Assembly (NCBI GenBank): GCA_036898135.1
Contig: CM072511.1
Coordinates: 46,114,641 to 46,178,640, forward strand
Length of the DNA: 64,000 nt
Direction: 5' to 3'
From: Oncomelania hupensis
Lineage: Eukaryota; Mollusca; Gastropoda; Littorinimorpha; Pomatiopsidae
Made by a program: the position numbers and the translations under genes. This document shows positions 33,172 to 42,954 of the stretch, piece after piece; the stretch's first letter is position 1, and every line of letters begins with the position of its first letter. The notes under the pieces are model-generated. The model ran no database searches and was not told the DNA's origin. It saw only the letters and a program-made list of their open reading frames with translations.

Positions 33172-36100
33172 CAGTAGCAGTAGCAGTAGCAGTAGTAGCA
33201 ACAACAACAACAACAACAATATTCTGATTCTTCAATAACAGCTCCTATCTAAAACCATGCAAACATAGTCTTTAAAAAAAAGGTTTAGGTGTGAAATCAA
33301 CAAATACTAGCAAAATGGATGGGAGACAAGTTGGACACTGATGTAGCAAATGCCACCAGGTGAGATAACTGGAGCAAATTTGACCATAACTGGTAATGAA
33401 AATTTGTTGTACCTTGAACAAAATGTTAAGTAAAGGGTCTTATATTATGTTCATTGTTTTGGGGAAGCACTGAATGATTGACAAGACTCCAAGACAAGTT
33501 GTGCACACATTTTTGTTAGTTTTCACTGAGAAATATTATAAAACAAATTGTGTGATGTTTTGTGTGTGTGTGGATTGTTAACATTGTTGCTATTCTGTTT
33601 CATTGATTTCAGTATTTTTGTTTTAACTTCATTGATGCAGAATAATAATTTGTTGTTTTGTTTCCATCATGTGTAGGTACTCTCAGACCCAGAGGCAGCC
33701 AAATATGTTTCAGGCATTGGCGTTCACTGGTACATTGATCAGTATTCTCCTCTGGTTGCACTGGACTACACCCATGAAGAGTACCCAGACTTCTTTATTT
33801 TGGCGACAGAAGCATGTGTGAAGGTGGTGGACTTCGGAGTGTGGGAGCATGCACAGAAGTACGCTAGTGACATATTGGATGTGAGTAGCTACGTTTATCA
33901 AGTTTATATCATTTTTTTTGTCTTGGGTGGCGTGGCACAATATAACATAGTAGTTTGGGCACACGCTACAAGTAATGACGAGTGCAGTTAGTATTTGGAT
34001 GGGTCACCATATTTGGAAGGCAACCACCAAATGACACAAAGTATGAAACAAGCACATGACACATCCCAGTCCACCCAGTTTTGAATGGGTGCCTGGATCT
34101 TTTTAGAACTGGAGAATGTAAGCAGTAAGGGAGATGAGATAGGCACTTCACTCTCATTAAGCTGGCGGTCCCAAACGCCACTCTCCCCAACAACTAAGAG
34201 GCTTTGGGAACACCCTTTTCCTTCTTTCTTCAGCAAGCAAATGTCAGTTCGGAGTTCAGATGAGATACCCAAAACCTTTCTTTGCAAATTCTGTAAAATC
34301 GATTTATTCATTTGACTGTATACTTCATGAAGTTATTGTACATAATAAGTATTTTACAGGCTGAATCTATAAATAGGAAGTTTTTGCTGATGCAGACATG
34401 TATTGTTGAGTCATTCAAATTGTCATGTATACAGAAGTTTAAAGAAAACTTTAATTATCATAAAACTCTCAAGCAAACAAGCAAAAATATAAAGTTAAAG
34501 TATTCGAACTGTGTTTCAGGATTTGAACCATTGGGTTACTGGTTGGACAGACTGGAACATGGCACTGAGTATGATTGGAGGGCCCAACTGGGTGAACAAC
34601 CTAGACAACAGTCCCATCTTTGTCAATGCAACTGCTCAAGAGTTTTACAAGCAGCCTATGTTCTATGCCATGGGCCATTTTAGGTAAATTATAATGCACT
34701 GTTATACTTCGCACTAAAATATATAATTATTGAATGAACAGCTCAGTCTCCAAATAACGTTCGACCCAAAGAAGTTGGGTGATCCTATTTCCCCCCGTGG
34801 GGGTGCCGGGGGTTTCAGTATAAATAGTATCCCCACTTTCTGGAAATCTAGTGCTTTAAATTTCCACTGTTGCTGTCTTTCTTCTTTGTTCTTTCTCATT
34901 CCTACTCTGTTCTATCAATCTACTATACTATCTTCTTCGCTAGACCAGTCACCTACCCTTTTTTCTTGAAAACTCTTCTGGGACAAAACTCCTTATTTGT
35001 GTGTGAGGTCTGTTGGATCAGCTTGGAAATATTGGACGCTTTCTGCCAGGTGGTCACTGAAGCTTCCTATGATGTTATTATTTGGCAATGTAGGCATTAT
35101 ATATGTACAGGGGGTCCTTGGGTTACGACGTTGATCCGTTCGTTGGAGGCTTCGTAACCCGATTTCATCGTAAGTCGAAAACATAAGTCGGAACATAAAG
35201 AAAAATACCTGTACTGTACGTACAGTGCTATATACTGTACTGTAACTGTTAATGACATTAAAAAAAGTATTAAGACATTAAAAAAAAGTATTAAAATGAA
35301 GAGAAAACAATTCCTTACCACATGAATTAAACTAGCTCCCGTTTGTTTATGTGGCTTACGACCCTAAACCGCGTAAGACGGAACAACGCGTAATATTATT
35401 TATTATATTTTTATGGGGAGGAGCGTTGTAACCACGAAACAATGTAAGTCGAGACCGGTGTAACCTGAGGACTTACTGTATGTGTTTTGTTGATATTTTA
35501 TAATGATGTTTATATTCTAGTTTGTTTTTGTAAACGGGGGTTCGATAAATTAGAGTATAGCCTCAGTGTCCCCTGAGTGTGATGTCTTTATTGTAAAGTG
35601 ACCGGCTGGTGGAGTGCCTTCAGTGTTACCACGAGGCTTGTTTCGGCAGATCTTTTATGCGGATCAGGGGCGAGTCCTCTTTCAGCGAAGTTGTGGTCTT
35701 GATTTTGTGGTCCTGATTCCAGCTATACTGGTCCTGATTTGGCTCGGAAGAGTCCGCTGGACCTAAAGCAATAATCATGTAATGTAATGTAATGTAATGG
35801 GTGATCCTATTACAAGCCAGAGCTTTGCCCTTCCCTAAGAAGTGCATGTCTTATTTTGTACTTGTACTCAAAGAAAACTTCAATGCAAACTTTCATTACA
35901 GAAATTATTATATTATTCAGTCTCTGCAATATCAGTTCTGTGTCTGTTTTCTGTTGCATTCTGTGTATTTAATTGAGTCCTGGCTTTTCAGCAAATTTGT
36001 GCCCCCTGGATCAGTGTACGTTGAACTAGGAGGAGGAAGGGTTTATGTGAAAGCCGCAGCCTTTTTGCGTCCAGACTCCAGAATTGCTGCTGTGTTTCTC

Positions 36101-36529
36101 AACATGTGAGTAGTTTTCTCTCAGTTCATTATTTATATAATATATGCCAAGTGTAGAGAGGTGGAGAAGCCTCCAAATGGCAACACATTCAGAACTCAGT
36201 CTTCTTGTTTTTTTGTGTGGTTCTAAACTATTGTAATGGTGATAAATGTGACCATTATAGGACAGGGTACTATCATTATTCCTTGACATGCGACATGCAT
36301 TTGTTTTGTGCGTATGTACCTTATTTCTTTTATTTAATTACTTTTTTATTATTTATTTTATTTTATTGTATTTTATTTTATATTGTTCATGTTATGTAGT
36401 TTTCTGTAAAAATTGTATATGCTATGTTGCAGGGTAAACTCTCCCGCACAGATCTCAATTTTGGATGGGTCACGGTACATCAATGTTGACTTGCCTGGAT
36501 ATTCATTGCAAACATATATTTGGAAATAA
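25295..36529 (+). CDS. GBA1: Lysosomal glucosylceramidase (GH30), copy 1, complete
   Basis: This enzyme hydrolyses glucosylceramide to glucose and ceramide in the lysosome. Exons: 25295-25370, 27923-28117, 28584-28727, 29027-29160, 30568-30740, 32878-33115, 33677-33880, 34520-34683, 35992-36105, 36433-36529. They sum to 1539 nt, 512 aa plus stop (human 536). Exon 1 encodes a signal peptide (hydrophobic run ILITRFSVSVLLYAVL). Then [43 protein letters not shown] and FGSPWSAPAWMKTN, the acid/base Glu261 in TAQNEP, the nucleophile Glu365 in LATEACV, then GWTDWNMAL and [13 protein letters not shown]. The segment after EACV is six codons shorter than in copy 2 and human. Introns hold LINEs, a piggyBac-like element and element A. 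The stop TAA overlaps an AATAAA (36525-36530). Confidence 0.94.
25540..27272 (-). mobile_element. Jockey/CR1-like LINE, 5'-truncated, in GBA copy 1 intron 1
   Basis: On the minus strand, 27286 down to about 25570 encodes most of a non-LTR reverse transcriptase. Words in order: LLRDLDSSKAPGPDQISPRL, NVTPVFKKGE, NYRPISLTSVPCKIMEHII, AQHGFRRHRSCESQL, VMDFSKAFDKV, GVPQGSVLGPSLFLLYINDL and the catalytic FADDT. A frameshift follows, then SFHPDKCLTLQITRK, KYLGVTI, ASPVWDPTTDKDIRRIEAVQ, RRAARWV and FFPRTIAEWNQLP. One or two frameshifts make it inactive. It is antisense to the host gene. Confidence 0.9.
27370..27800 (-). mobile_element. Second non-LTR reverse transcriptase fragment
   Basis: The minus strand shows RT words in several frames: DCQHGFRNGRSCMTQLLEVM, a KAFDSF core, and YTVSLEMCVNG-like and VVYLKVEYVGS-like remnants. 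It is distinct from the adjacent Jockey/CR1-like element and older. It lies in GBA copy 1 intron 1. Confidence 0.65.
28395..28458 (+). mobile_element. RTE-like LINE 3' tail fragment
   Basis: A 64-bp remnant reading GTACGCTGGTTAAACAATCA and ending GGGATAGGATAGATAG. It is the terminal part of the LINE seen at 1-300 and 14400-14480. It lies in GBA copy 1 intron 2. Confidence 0.75.
29185..29890 (+). repeat. AGGTCA-rich dispersed repeat
   Basis: The most intact plus-oriented copy. TCAAGGTCA occurs at 29399-29407, 29563-29571 and 29713-29721. It also holds TTCTTTGATGCATGATA and AGATGATAGATTGATCTTTC, shared with the other copies. It lies in GBA copy 1 intron 4. Confidence 0.75.
29905..29988. repeat. 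(ATT)n / (AAT)n microsatellite
   Basis: An AAT run switching into about 22 ATT units. Confidence 0.95.
30906..32543. mobile_element. piggyBac-like element with TTAA target duplication
   Basis: It begins CCTTCACCAGGCTAGC and ends TAGCCCGGTGAAGG (inverted repeats). It is flanked by TTAA at 30902-30905 and 32544-32547, the hallmark of piggyBac insertion. A subterminal palindromic word TGGGTCCTAAATGACCCA is at 32511-32528. At 32079 a short frame MAPRKTRQPPSNNQ could be a transposase start, but it stops at once. Two LINE fragments are nested inside. It occupies most of GBA copy 1 intron 5. Confidence 0.8.
30950..31900. mobile_element. Nested LINE fragments inside the piggyBac-like element
   Basis: 30950-31250 (minus) is an RTE-like LINE C-terminus (ACETWTL, MEMRCYRR..LGISY-like words). 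31300-31800 (plus) is the C-terminal end of a different reverse transcriptase with stops: PILEYVSSVWGPHMKS, ARSILNRNLNASSVS and RGHDTQYRLIQCRTEYRKLS followed by FFLLTFRDWNALSIEEV. Confidence 0.7.
33123..33220. repeat. (TAG)n, (CAG)n-like and (CAA)n microsatellites
   Basis: Trinucleotide runs immediately after the exon 6 donor of GBA copy 1 (GT at 33116). The intron side is entirely microsatellite for about 100 bp. Confidence 0.9.
34790..35798 (+). mobile_element. Element A with nested MITE, in GBA copy 1 intron 8
   Basis: A plus-oriented element A, from CCCCCGTGGGGGTGCCGG to the tail (TAATG)n. It is bounded by the 13-bp direct duplication GGGTGATCCTATT (34777-34789 and 35799-35811). Without the 371-bp MITE (35108-35478) it is about 636 bp. 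Confidence 0.88.
35108..35478. mobile_element. pogo/Tigger-like MITE, 371 bp
   Basis: The left terminus is CAGGGGGTCCTTGGGTTACG and the right is CCGGTGTAACCTGAGGACTT ending ACTG, imperfect inverted repeats. TA at 35106-35107 and 35479-35480 is the target duplication. Removing the element restores the uninterrupted element A sequence (TATATGTATGTGTTTTG). Non-coding. Confidence 0.85.
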
Positions 36530-36628
36530 ATGTAATTCATTTCTTTGATTTGTAACAACGTGTGTGTTTGCTTTATTAGCTTCTTTGTAGAATAATAAAT
36601 GTGTGATCTTTTACTAAATAAACGTCAC

Positions 36629-36704
36629 GGTTTTATGATTTCTTAATGCTCTGTGGAAATAAATTTGGTTTTATGATTTCTTAATGCTCTGTGGAAATAA
36701 ATTT
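36629..36704. repeat. 38-bp tandem duplication carrying AATAAA
   Basis: Two perfect units starting GGTTTTATGATTTCTTAATG, each containing AATAAA. They lie 100-175 bp after the GBA copy 1 stop, so two alternative polyadenylation signals sit in tandem. Confidence 0.9.
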
Positions 36705-37162
36705 AACAGTTATTCTGTTTTGTTAATAAAAAAAAATTCCATTGCAGAGAAGTTGCAAAGAGAATCAAAAATGCAATTATTGTTTGGGATTGTGTGTGTA
36801 TGTGTGGTCCGTATTATGGTCTTTTAACCAATTAGTTGTATGCAAAGGTGATCATTATGAACTATGAGAATAAGTTTAACATAATATACTGTTCAATCAA
36901 AAAATTACATTGTAGAAAACTTGAAAAATGTTTTTTTTTTTTAAAAGAATCGAGGATTCAATTACTACATGTGAATTGTTGTGCATGTGTATATTGTATT
37001 TCATGCAGTCTTGTAAAACAACCACATAATTTGTTTAAATGTTTTGTTAAGAAGAAGAACTAAAATAGTTGTAAAATTGTTCCAGCATACTGTTAACCAT
37101 TTCATGCTTCTTCTCCCATGCCACATTATTATACATTCCCAAGCTGTGATAGATGTTTCATA

Positions 37163-37742
37163 TACCCCCGTTGGGGTGCCGGGGGTTTCAGTATAAATAG
37201 TATCCCCACTTTCTGGAAATTTAGTGCTTTAAATTCCCACTGTCGCTGTCTTTCTCATTTGCTCTTTTTCATTCCTGCTCTGTTCTATTAATCTGCTATT
37301 CTATCATCTTCTTCGCTAGACCAGTCTCCTACCTTTTTTCTTGAAAACTCTTCCGGGACAAGACTCCTTATTTGTGTATGAGGTCTGTTGGATCAGCTTG
37401 GGAATATTGGACGCTTTCTGCCGGGTGGTCACTAGGGCTTCCTATGATGTTATTATTTAGCAATGTAGGCATTTTATATGTATGCGTTTTGTTGATAATT
37501 TATAATGATGTTTGTATTCTAGTTTGTTTTTGTAAACGGGGGTTCGATAAGTTGGGGTGAAGCCTCAGCCGTCCCCTGCGTGGGATGTCTTTATTGTAGA
37601 GTGACTGGCTGGTGGAGAGCTTTCGGTTTTACCACTAGGGCTGTTTCGGCAGATCTTTTATGCGGATCAGGGGTTGTCCGGTCCTGATTTGGCTCGGAAG
37701 AGTCCGCTGGACCTAAAGCAATAATAATGTAATGTAATGAGA
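37163..37742 (+). mobile_element. Element A, near full-length short form
   Basis: Clean plus-strand copy between the two glucosylceramidase genes, from CCCCCGTTGGGGTGCCGG to AAAGCAATAATAATGTAATG. It contains an open frame of 62 codons at 37372-37560 starting MCMRSVGSAWEYW. It makes a good reference copy for the family. Confidence 0.85.
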
Positions 37743-38047
37743 TGATTATTTGTGATAAATATTTGAAATAATCATGATTTACATGTTTGTGTGTACTCTT
37801 TAACTTGGTAATAATAATAAAATGTTGAGATTTAAAAATAAGTGTTATTGATTTGGTCTACGCTTTTTCATAGTTATTTAGTTTAGTGCTGTTCTGTTGA
37901 GATAAAGCCAGAAGTTGTACCGGTCGATGTACAGACATATACCCATCTGTCAAAGACAACATTCTTTCCACTGGCATCCTGTATCTTAGAGAATTACTTA
38001 CAAAATCTATACTTTCTGTTACAAGTGCGTTCATGAATTATACCCCT

Positions 38048-38748
38048 AACCCCTTGGGGTCATGAGCAATCTTGCCACTGTAGATTGTTCAAACCTATAA
38101 AGGGAACAGTGAAAGCCACAGTTGAAAACCTGTCTTTCCTTTATAGGCAAGACGCTTCACTGCGGCAACAGTACCCCCGTTGGAGTGCCGGGGGTTTTCA
38201 GTATAAATAGTATCCCCACTTTATGGAAATTTAGTGCTTTAAATTCCCACTGTCGCTGTCTTCCTCATTTACTCTTTCCTATTCCTGCTCTGTCCTTCAC
38301 TCTGCTATACTATCTTCTTCTTCGCTAGATCAATGACCTACCTTTTTTCTTGAAAACTCTTCCTGGACAAGACTCCTCGTTTGTGTATGGGGTCTGTTGG
38401 ATCAGCTTGGGAGTGTTGCACGCTTTCTGCCGGGTGGTCACTAGGGCTTCCTATGATTGTACTATTTAGCACTATAGGCATTTTATATGTATGTGTTTGG
38501 TTGATGATTTATAATGATGTTTGTATTCTATTTTGTTTTTGTAACCGGGGTGTTCGCGTAGTTGAGGTCAACCCTCAGCCGTCCCCCGCGTGGGATGTCT
38601 TTATTGTAAAGTGACTGGCCGGTGGAGGGCATTCAATTTTCCCACTGGGGTTGTTTCAGCAGATCTTTTATGCGGATCGGGGGTTGTCCGGTCCTGATTT
38701 GGCTCGGAAGAGTCCGCTGGACCTAAAGCAACAATAAATCAATCAATC
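38048..38748 (+). mobile_element. Element A, long form, with 12-bp target duplication
   Basis: 701 bp, bounded by AATTATACCCCT at 38036-38047 and 38749-38760. It has a 5' extension of about 125 bp (from CCCCTTGGGGTCATGAGCAA) that the short copies lack, and an (AATC)n tail. Confidence 0.9.
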
Positions 38749-38959
38749 AATTATACCCCTTCCTACCTCACCCAAAACATTCACTTCTACAAGCCATCTA
38801 GAAATCTTTGTTCTTCCTCGGGCACCTTCATACTACAAATACCCCACCACAAACTCTCCTTTGCAGGCTGTCAATCCTTCTCAGTGCTTGGTCCTTCGAC
38901 TTGGAACTCTCTTCCTTTCTCTCTCTTAGTTGCTCTCCTCCTCTCCTCCCTCCGTCGTA

Positions 38960-39650
38960 CCCCTTGGGGTCATGAGCAATCTTGTCACTGTAGATTGTTC
39001 TAACCCATAAAGGGAACAGTGAGAGCCCCAGTTGAAAACCTGTCTTGCCTTTGTAGGCATGACAGATTCACTGCGGCAACAGTACCCCCGTTGGAGTGCC
39101 GGGGGTTTCAGTATAAATAGTATCCCCACTTTATGGAAATTTAGTGCTTTAAATTCCCACTGTCGCTATCTTCCTCATTTACTCTTTCTCATTCCTGCTC
39201 TGTCCTATCACTCTGCTATATCTTCTTCTTCGCTAGATCAATGACCTACCTTTTTTCTTGAAAACTCTTCCTGGACAAGACTCCTTGTTTGTGTATGAGG
39301 TCTGTTGGATCAGCTTGGGAGTGTTGGACGCTTTCTGCTGGGTGGTCACTAGGGCTTCCTATGATGTTAGTATTTAGCACTATAGGCATTTTATATGTAT
39401 GTGTTTTGTTGATAATTTATAACGATGGTTGTATTCTATTTTGTTTTTGTAACCGGGGGTTCGCGTAGTTGAGGTAAACCCTCAGCCGTCCCCCGCGTGG
39501 GATGTCTTTATTGTAAAGTGACTGGCCGGTGGAGGGCATTCAATTTTCCCACTAGGGTTGTTTCAGCAGATCTTTTATGCGGATCAGGGGTTGTCCGGTC
39601 CTGATTTGGCTCGGGGGAGTCCGCTGGACCTAAAGCAACAATCAATCAAT
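38960..39650 (+). mobile_element. Element A, long form, second copy
   Basis: Same 5' extension and body as the copy at 38048-38748, with an (AATC)n tail. Flanks read CCCTCCGTCGT on the left and CCCTCCTTCGT on the right, an 11-bp duplication with one mismatch. Confidence 0.85.
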
Positions 39651-39848
39651 CAATCAATCCCTCCTTCGTCTTTTATATTTCAATTGTAAATATTATTTTT
39701 CATGTTTATACTATCTTTGGCATAATTTATTAGTGTCTTGTTTTTGTTTCACTTCCTTTCGTACATATTACAATGTTAACATTAAGTATAAATGCGTGAG
39801 AACTGCTTTTTGAACTAATGTCATTAGGAAAAAGCCCGATATAAATGC

Positions 39849-39899
<51 letters not shown>

Positions 39900-39900
<1 letters not shown>

Positions 39901-40471
39901 ATCCAGGAGGGTAAAAAAGTGTGAGGGTGGTGTTCCTATCAAGGTATTGCACTTGATGTGTGCTGTGTAGGTTGACAGGTGGGTGTTTTACTAAATAAAA
40001 ACAACAAAACAAAAGAAATGAACAAAAGGCAGGACAGGAAAGACGCTGAAACGTTTTGATTCTTAACACAAACAACACAAAACAAAAATTGCAACCCAAT
40101 CCCAAAACAGCGAATTATAATATTGCATTCCTTTTGAAAACAACAAACAAACAAAAAAGCTAACTAAAAACAAAATAAACATAGAAAGGAAAGAGGCACA
40201 AATGTTTTGAGCCCTGACTCTCCCAACAACAACATTTGAAATAATTATGTTTTCTCGCTACTTGACTGACCACACCTCCCCAAAGTGAAAGAAAAACAGG
40301 GGGAATAATTAGGGAGATTACTCTCTTGTCACATGATTTTTCCTTATCTGTGTAGTAGGCCTAGCAGTTCAAGCAAGTACTTCGACCCATTGTTTTGAAC
40401 GTATAAGACATTAATTTGTTTAAATCTTGTGATCTACCAGGGCCGGTGCATTTAACCTGCCTGTAAAAATA
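39900..40471. promoter_or_regulatory. Upstream region of GBA copy 2
   Basis: A unique-looking 570 bp. An E-box TCACATGA, the M-box form bound by MITF/TFE factors, lies at 40329-40336, 136 bp before the start codon. No other signal is evident. The role is inferred. Confidence 0.4.
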
Positions 40472-41309
40472 ATGATGCCATTGTACACGTTTACAGCCCT
40501 GCTGTTGTTATTTTCCTTCCATGGTACAGTATAACAACTTCACTTTTAAATGTAATGATTAGTATTATGAACTTAATAGTTCAGGAAGTATATATTTGTC
40601 TTTTAGAGTTGAGAACATCTTGATTTTGATATTTTGTTCCCACTATCCCCCCTCCCCCTCCTCTCTCTCTCTCTCTCTCTCTCTCAAATATAATCAAAAT
40701 AAAATATTTTCAGAAACTGATATAGAATCAATTATCAATGTTTTGATCATAACTATGTCTGTGAATGCCCTCTCAGACCCAATTAGACAGATGAGAATTC
40801 TACCTAATGATGCATATATTGTTGTAGCAAGCTATAAATGCAAATTTTATTTATTTATTTATTTTTTTTATTATTATTATTTTTTTTTTGTACGAAAATT
40901 GTAGTAGTTATAGTTATTTTAATTGTAATATTTCATATCTGTCAGACGTAGCCAGCCAGAACAGATGTAACGCACGAGGAGCTGGTGATTCCTTTGTGTG
41001 TGTTTGCAATGCTGCTTCATGCGATACTGTGGAGCCAATCCCCCCATTGTCTAAAGGGAAATATGCTGACTACACATCAGATAAAACTAGTTCTCGCCTG
41101 AAATTGGGCATTGATAAGACTGCAGCTTCAACTTCAGCTTCTAGTACGTAATATTGTTGTATGCATAAAAAAAAAAAAATACATTTTTTAAATTTCATAA
41201 TGAATTTCAATTAAAATGCATTGATCTATACAAAATATAATGCATTTATGAGTGCGTGCACATGTGTGTTTGTATTTATATATATTATTATATTTATACA
41301 TATTTAACA

Positions 41310-42130
41310 CATTCAAGGGAGAGTGTGATTCACATAGAGATGACAATATCTGAGCCTGCTGAGGGAAAAATGGTCGGAATATATATATACTGTACATATA
41401 TATTTGATACTGAATGCAATGGACGCGCTTTTCTCCAAATTACCAATCAGGCTCACAGCGCAGCAATCTGTATTAACATACACACTCACATGGGGCGCCC
41501 ACTCGCACACACATAACAAACGCACCTCTGTCACTGAAACATGTGGTATAAAGGCAGGGAGATCGCTATTAGAAGATGGAAAGGAAATCAAATTTTTAAT
41601 TTTGAAATTTATAGATGCATCCAAATTCCAATACCATTATTGAAGAGAGGGAGGAAACCGAAGTATCTCGTTGGAGAAAACCCTCAGTGGCCTTATTATT
41701 CTCGTACCTAATCACCTAAGTTCTCATTTATGGCTCAAAAGGCTCAGATACTCTTGTAGAGTTGTGAGTGTGATTTTAGGAGTAAGTGTGATCGAAGTTA
41801 TCCAGTTTTGGTGGATAGGCAGTGAAACAAAAGGTCCGGGGCACAACAGACTAAAATGGCAAGCTGTCGATTTGATATTTTTCTTTATTTTATACATATA
41901 ATTATTGGTACACATAACCTCCTTTTTTCTAGAGAAGCCATGCTGTTCTGGAGTTGTTTTGACTTTTGTTCCGCTAAATTGATTTTTTTAGTAGAGACAG
42001 TGGCGAAATTATATTGTATCCCATTCCCAATTCAAACGTTGGCAGCCAGGGCAATAAATATAGAAGGTCCCTGCAGCATTTGTTTTTTTAAAAACAACTT
42101 CTAAAACGATCACTTCATATTCTGTGTATG
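41310..42130. repeat. Intronic repeat shared with 43745-44000
   Basis: 41555-41740 and 43770-43920 share GAGATCGCTATTA, GCATCCAA, CCAATACCATT, GAGGGAGGAAAC and GAGAAAACCCTCAGTG. On the minus strand 43925-43945 carries a box-B-like GGTTTGAACCC, suggesting a tRNA-derived SINE remnant. The rest of this intron (to 42188) is unassigned. Confidence 0.5.
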
Positions 42131-42339
42131 CTCCTAAACCTCCTAATATCACACATTTTTTGTTGTTTTTTGTTTGTTTTGTTTTTAGTTGTGTTAGAAG
42201 TAAACAAGACCAAAACAAGACAGACCATCATTGGGTTTGGTGGCGCATTCACTGATGCAGCAGGGGTCAACATTGCCAGTTTGCCTCAGGCAGCTCAAGA
42301 CAAACTTATTGAGGCCTATTTCTCCAAAAATGGTATGCA

Positions 42340-42663
42340 GAATGGTTTGTATGTCCATTTACTGTTTGTTTTATTCTTTGAGTGGATTGTTATTAAATTG
42401 ATGTGGACATATTGATTGATACGTCGACTGAAAGCTTATTTTTGTAGGAATATGGTGAGGTTAACAAGAAGGACTAACTTGGTCACTGAATCTTCAATGA
42501 AAAATATTTACCAGATCTAAACTGAAGCTATACCTCATAATGTTATCATTATGTCCAGACAACTGTGCAATTCCCTTCCCACTTTTCCCCATGTTCCAAG
42601 AGCATGTTGTTATCATGAGTGATCCTGTACTTTTCAAGTGGACAGCATCATGATGACCATAGT

Positions 42664-42694
<31 letters not shown>

Positions 42695-42954
42695 AGCAGC
42701 AGAAACAACAGCAATCGTTATTGTTGTATTTCCCAGGTGTTGTAGTACATTGAAGTGATTCTTCTTCGTGCTTGTGTGTCACTGTTCACAGCTGATCCAA
42801 ATATGACATTTTTATTAAATACGAATGGAGATAGATAGCATTTGAAAACCTTTGGCTATTAATAATATTCTGCAGGCCTGTTGACATACTTGGTGGTGTT
42901 TGTTTTTAATTTAATATAATTTTTTTCAGCGAAAATAATTTAATTGAATTGCAG
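42340..42954. other. GBA copy 2 intron 3, trinucleotide run only
   Basis: An (ATC)n-(AGC)n tract at about 42664-42703. I see nothing else. Confidence 0.6.

Larger units (their letters stand above)
37860..39898 (+). mobile_element. L2/CR1-like LINE 3' end split by two element A insertions
   Basis: Plus-strand reverse transcriptase C-terminal words lie at 37950-38040 (SFHWHPVS, RITYKIYTFCYKCVHELY) and continue at 38762-38930 (PSYLTQNIHFYKPSRNLCSS, LGPSTWNSLP). A 3' end AGCCCGATATAAATGCC with an (ATT)n tail is at 39833-39898. The pieces are contiguous once the two element A insertions are removed. Confidence 0.8.

Noticed and set aside
32956..33238. Poly-Leu, poly-Ser and poly-Thr frames
   Set aside because: They are products of a trinucleotide microsatellite just after the exon 6 donor of GBA copy 1.
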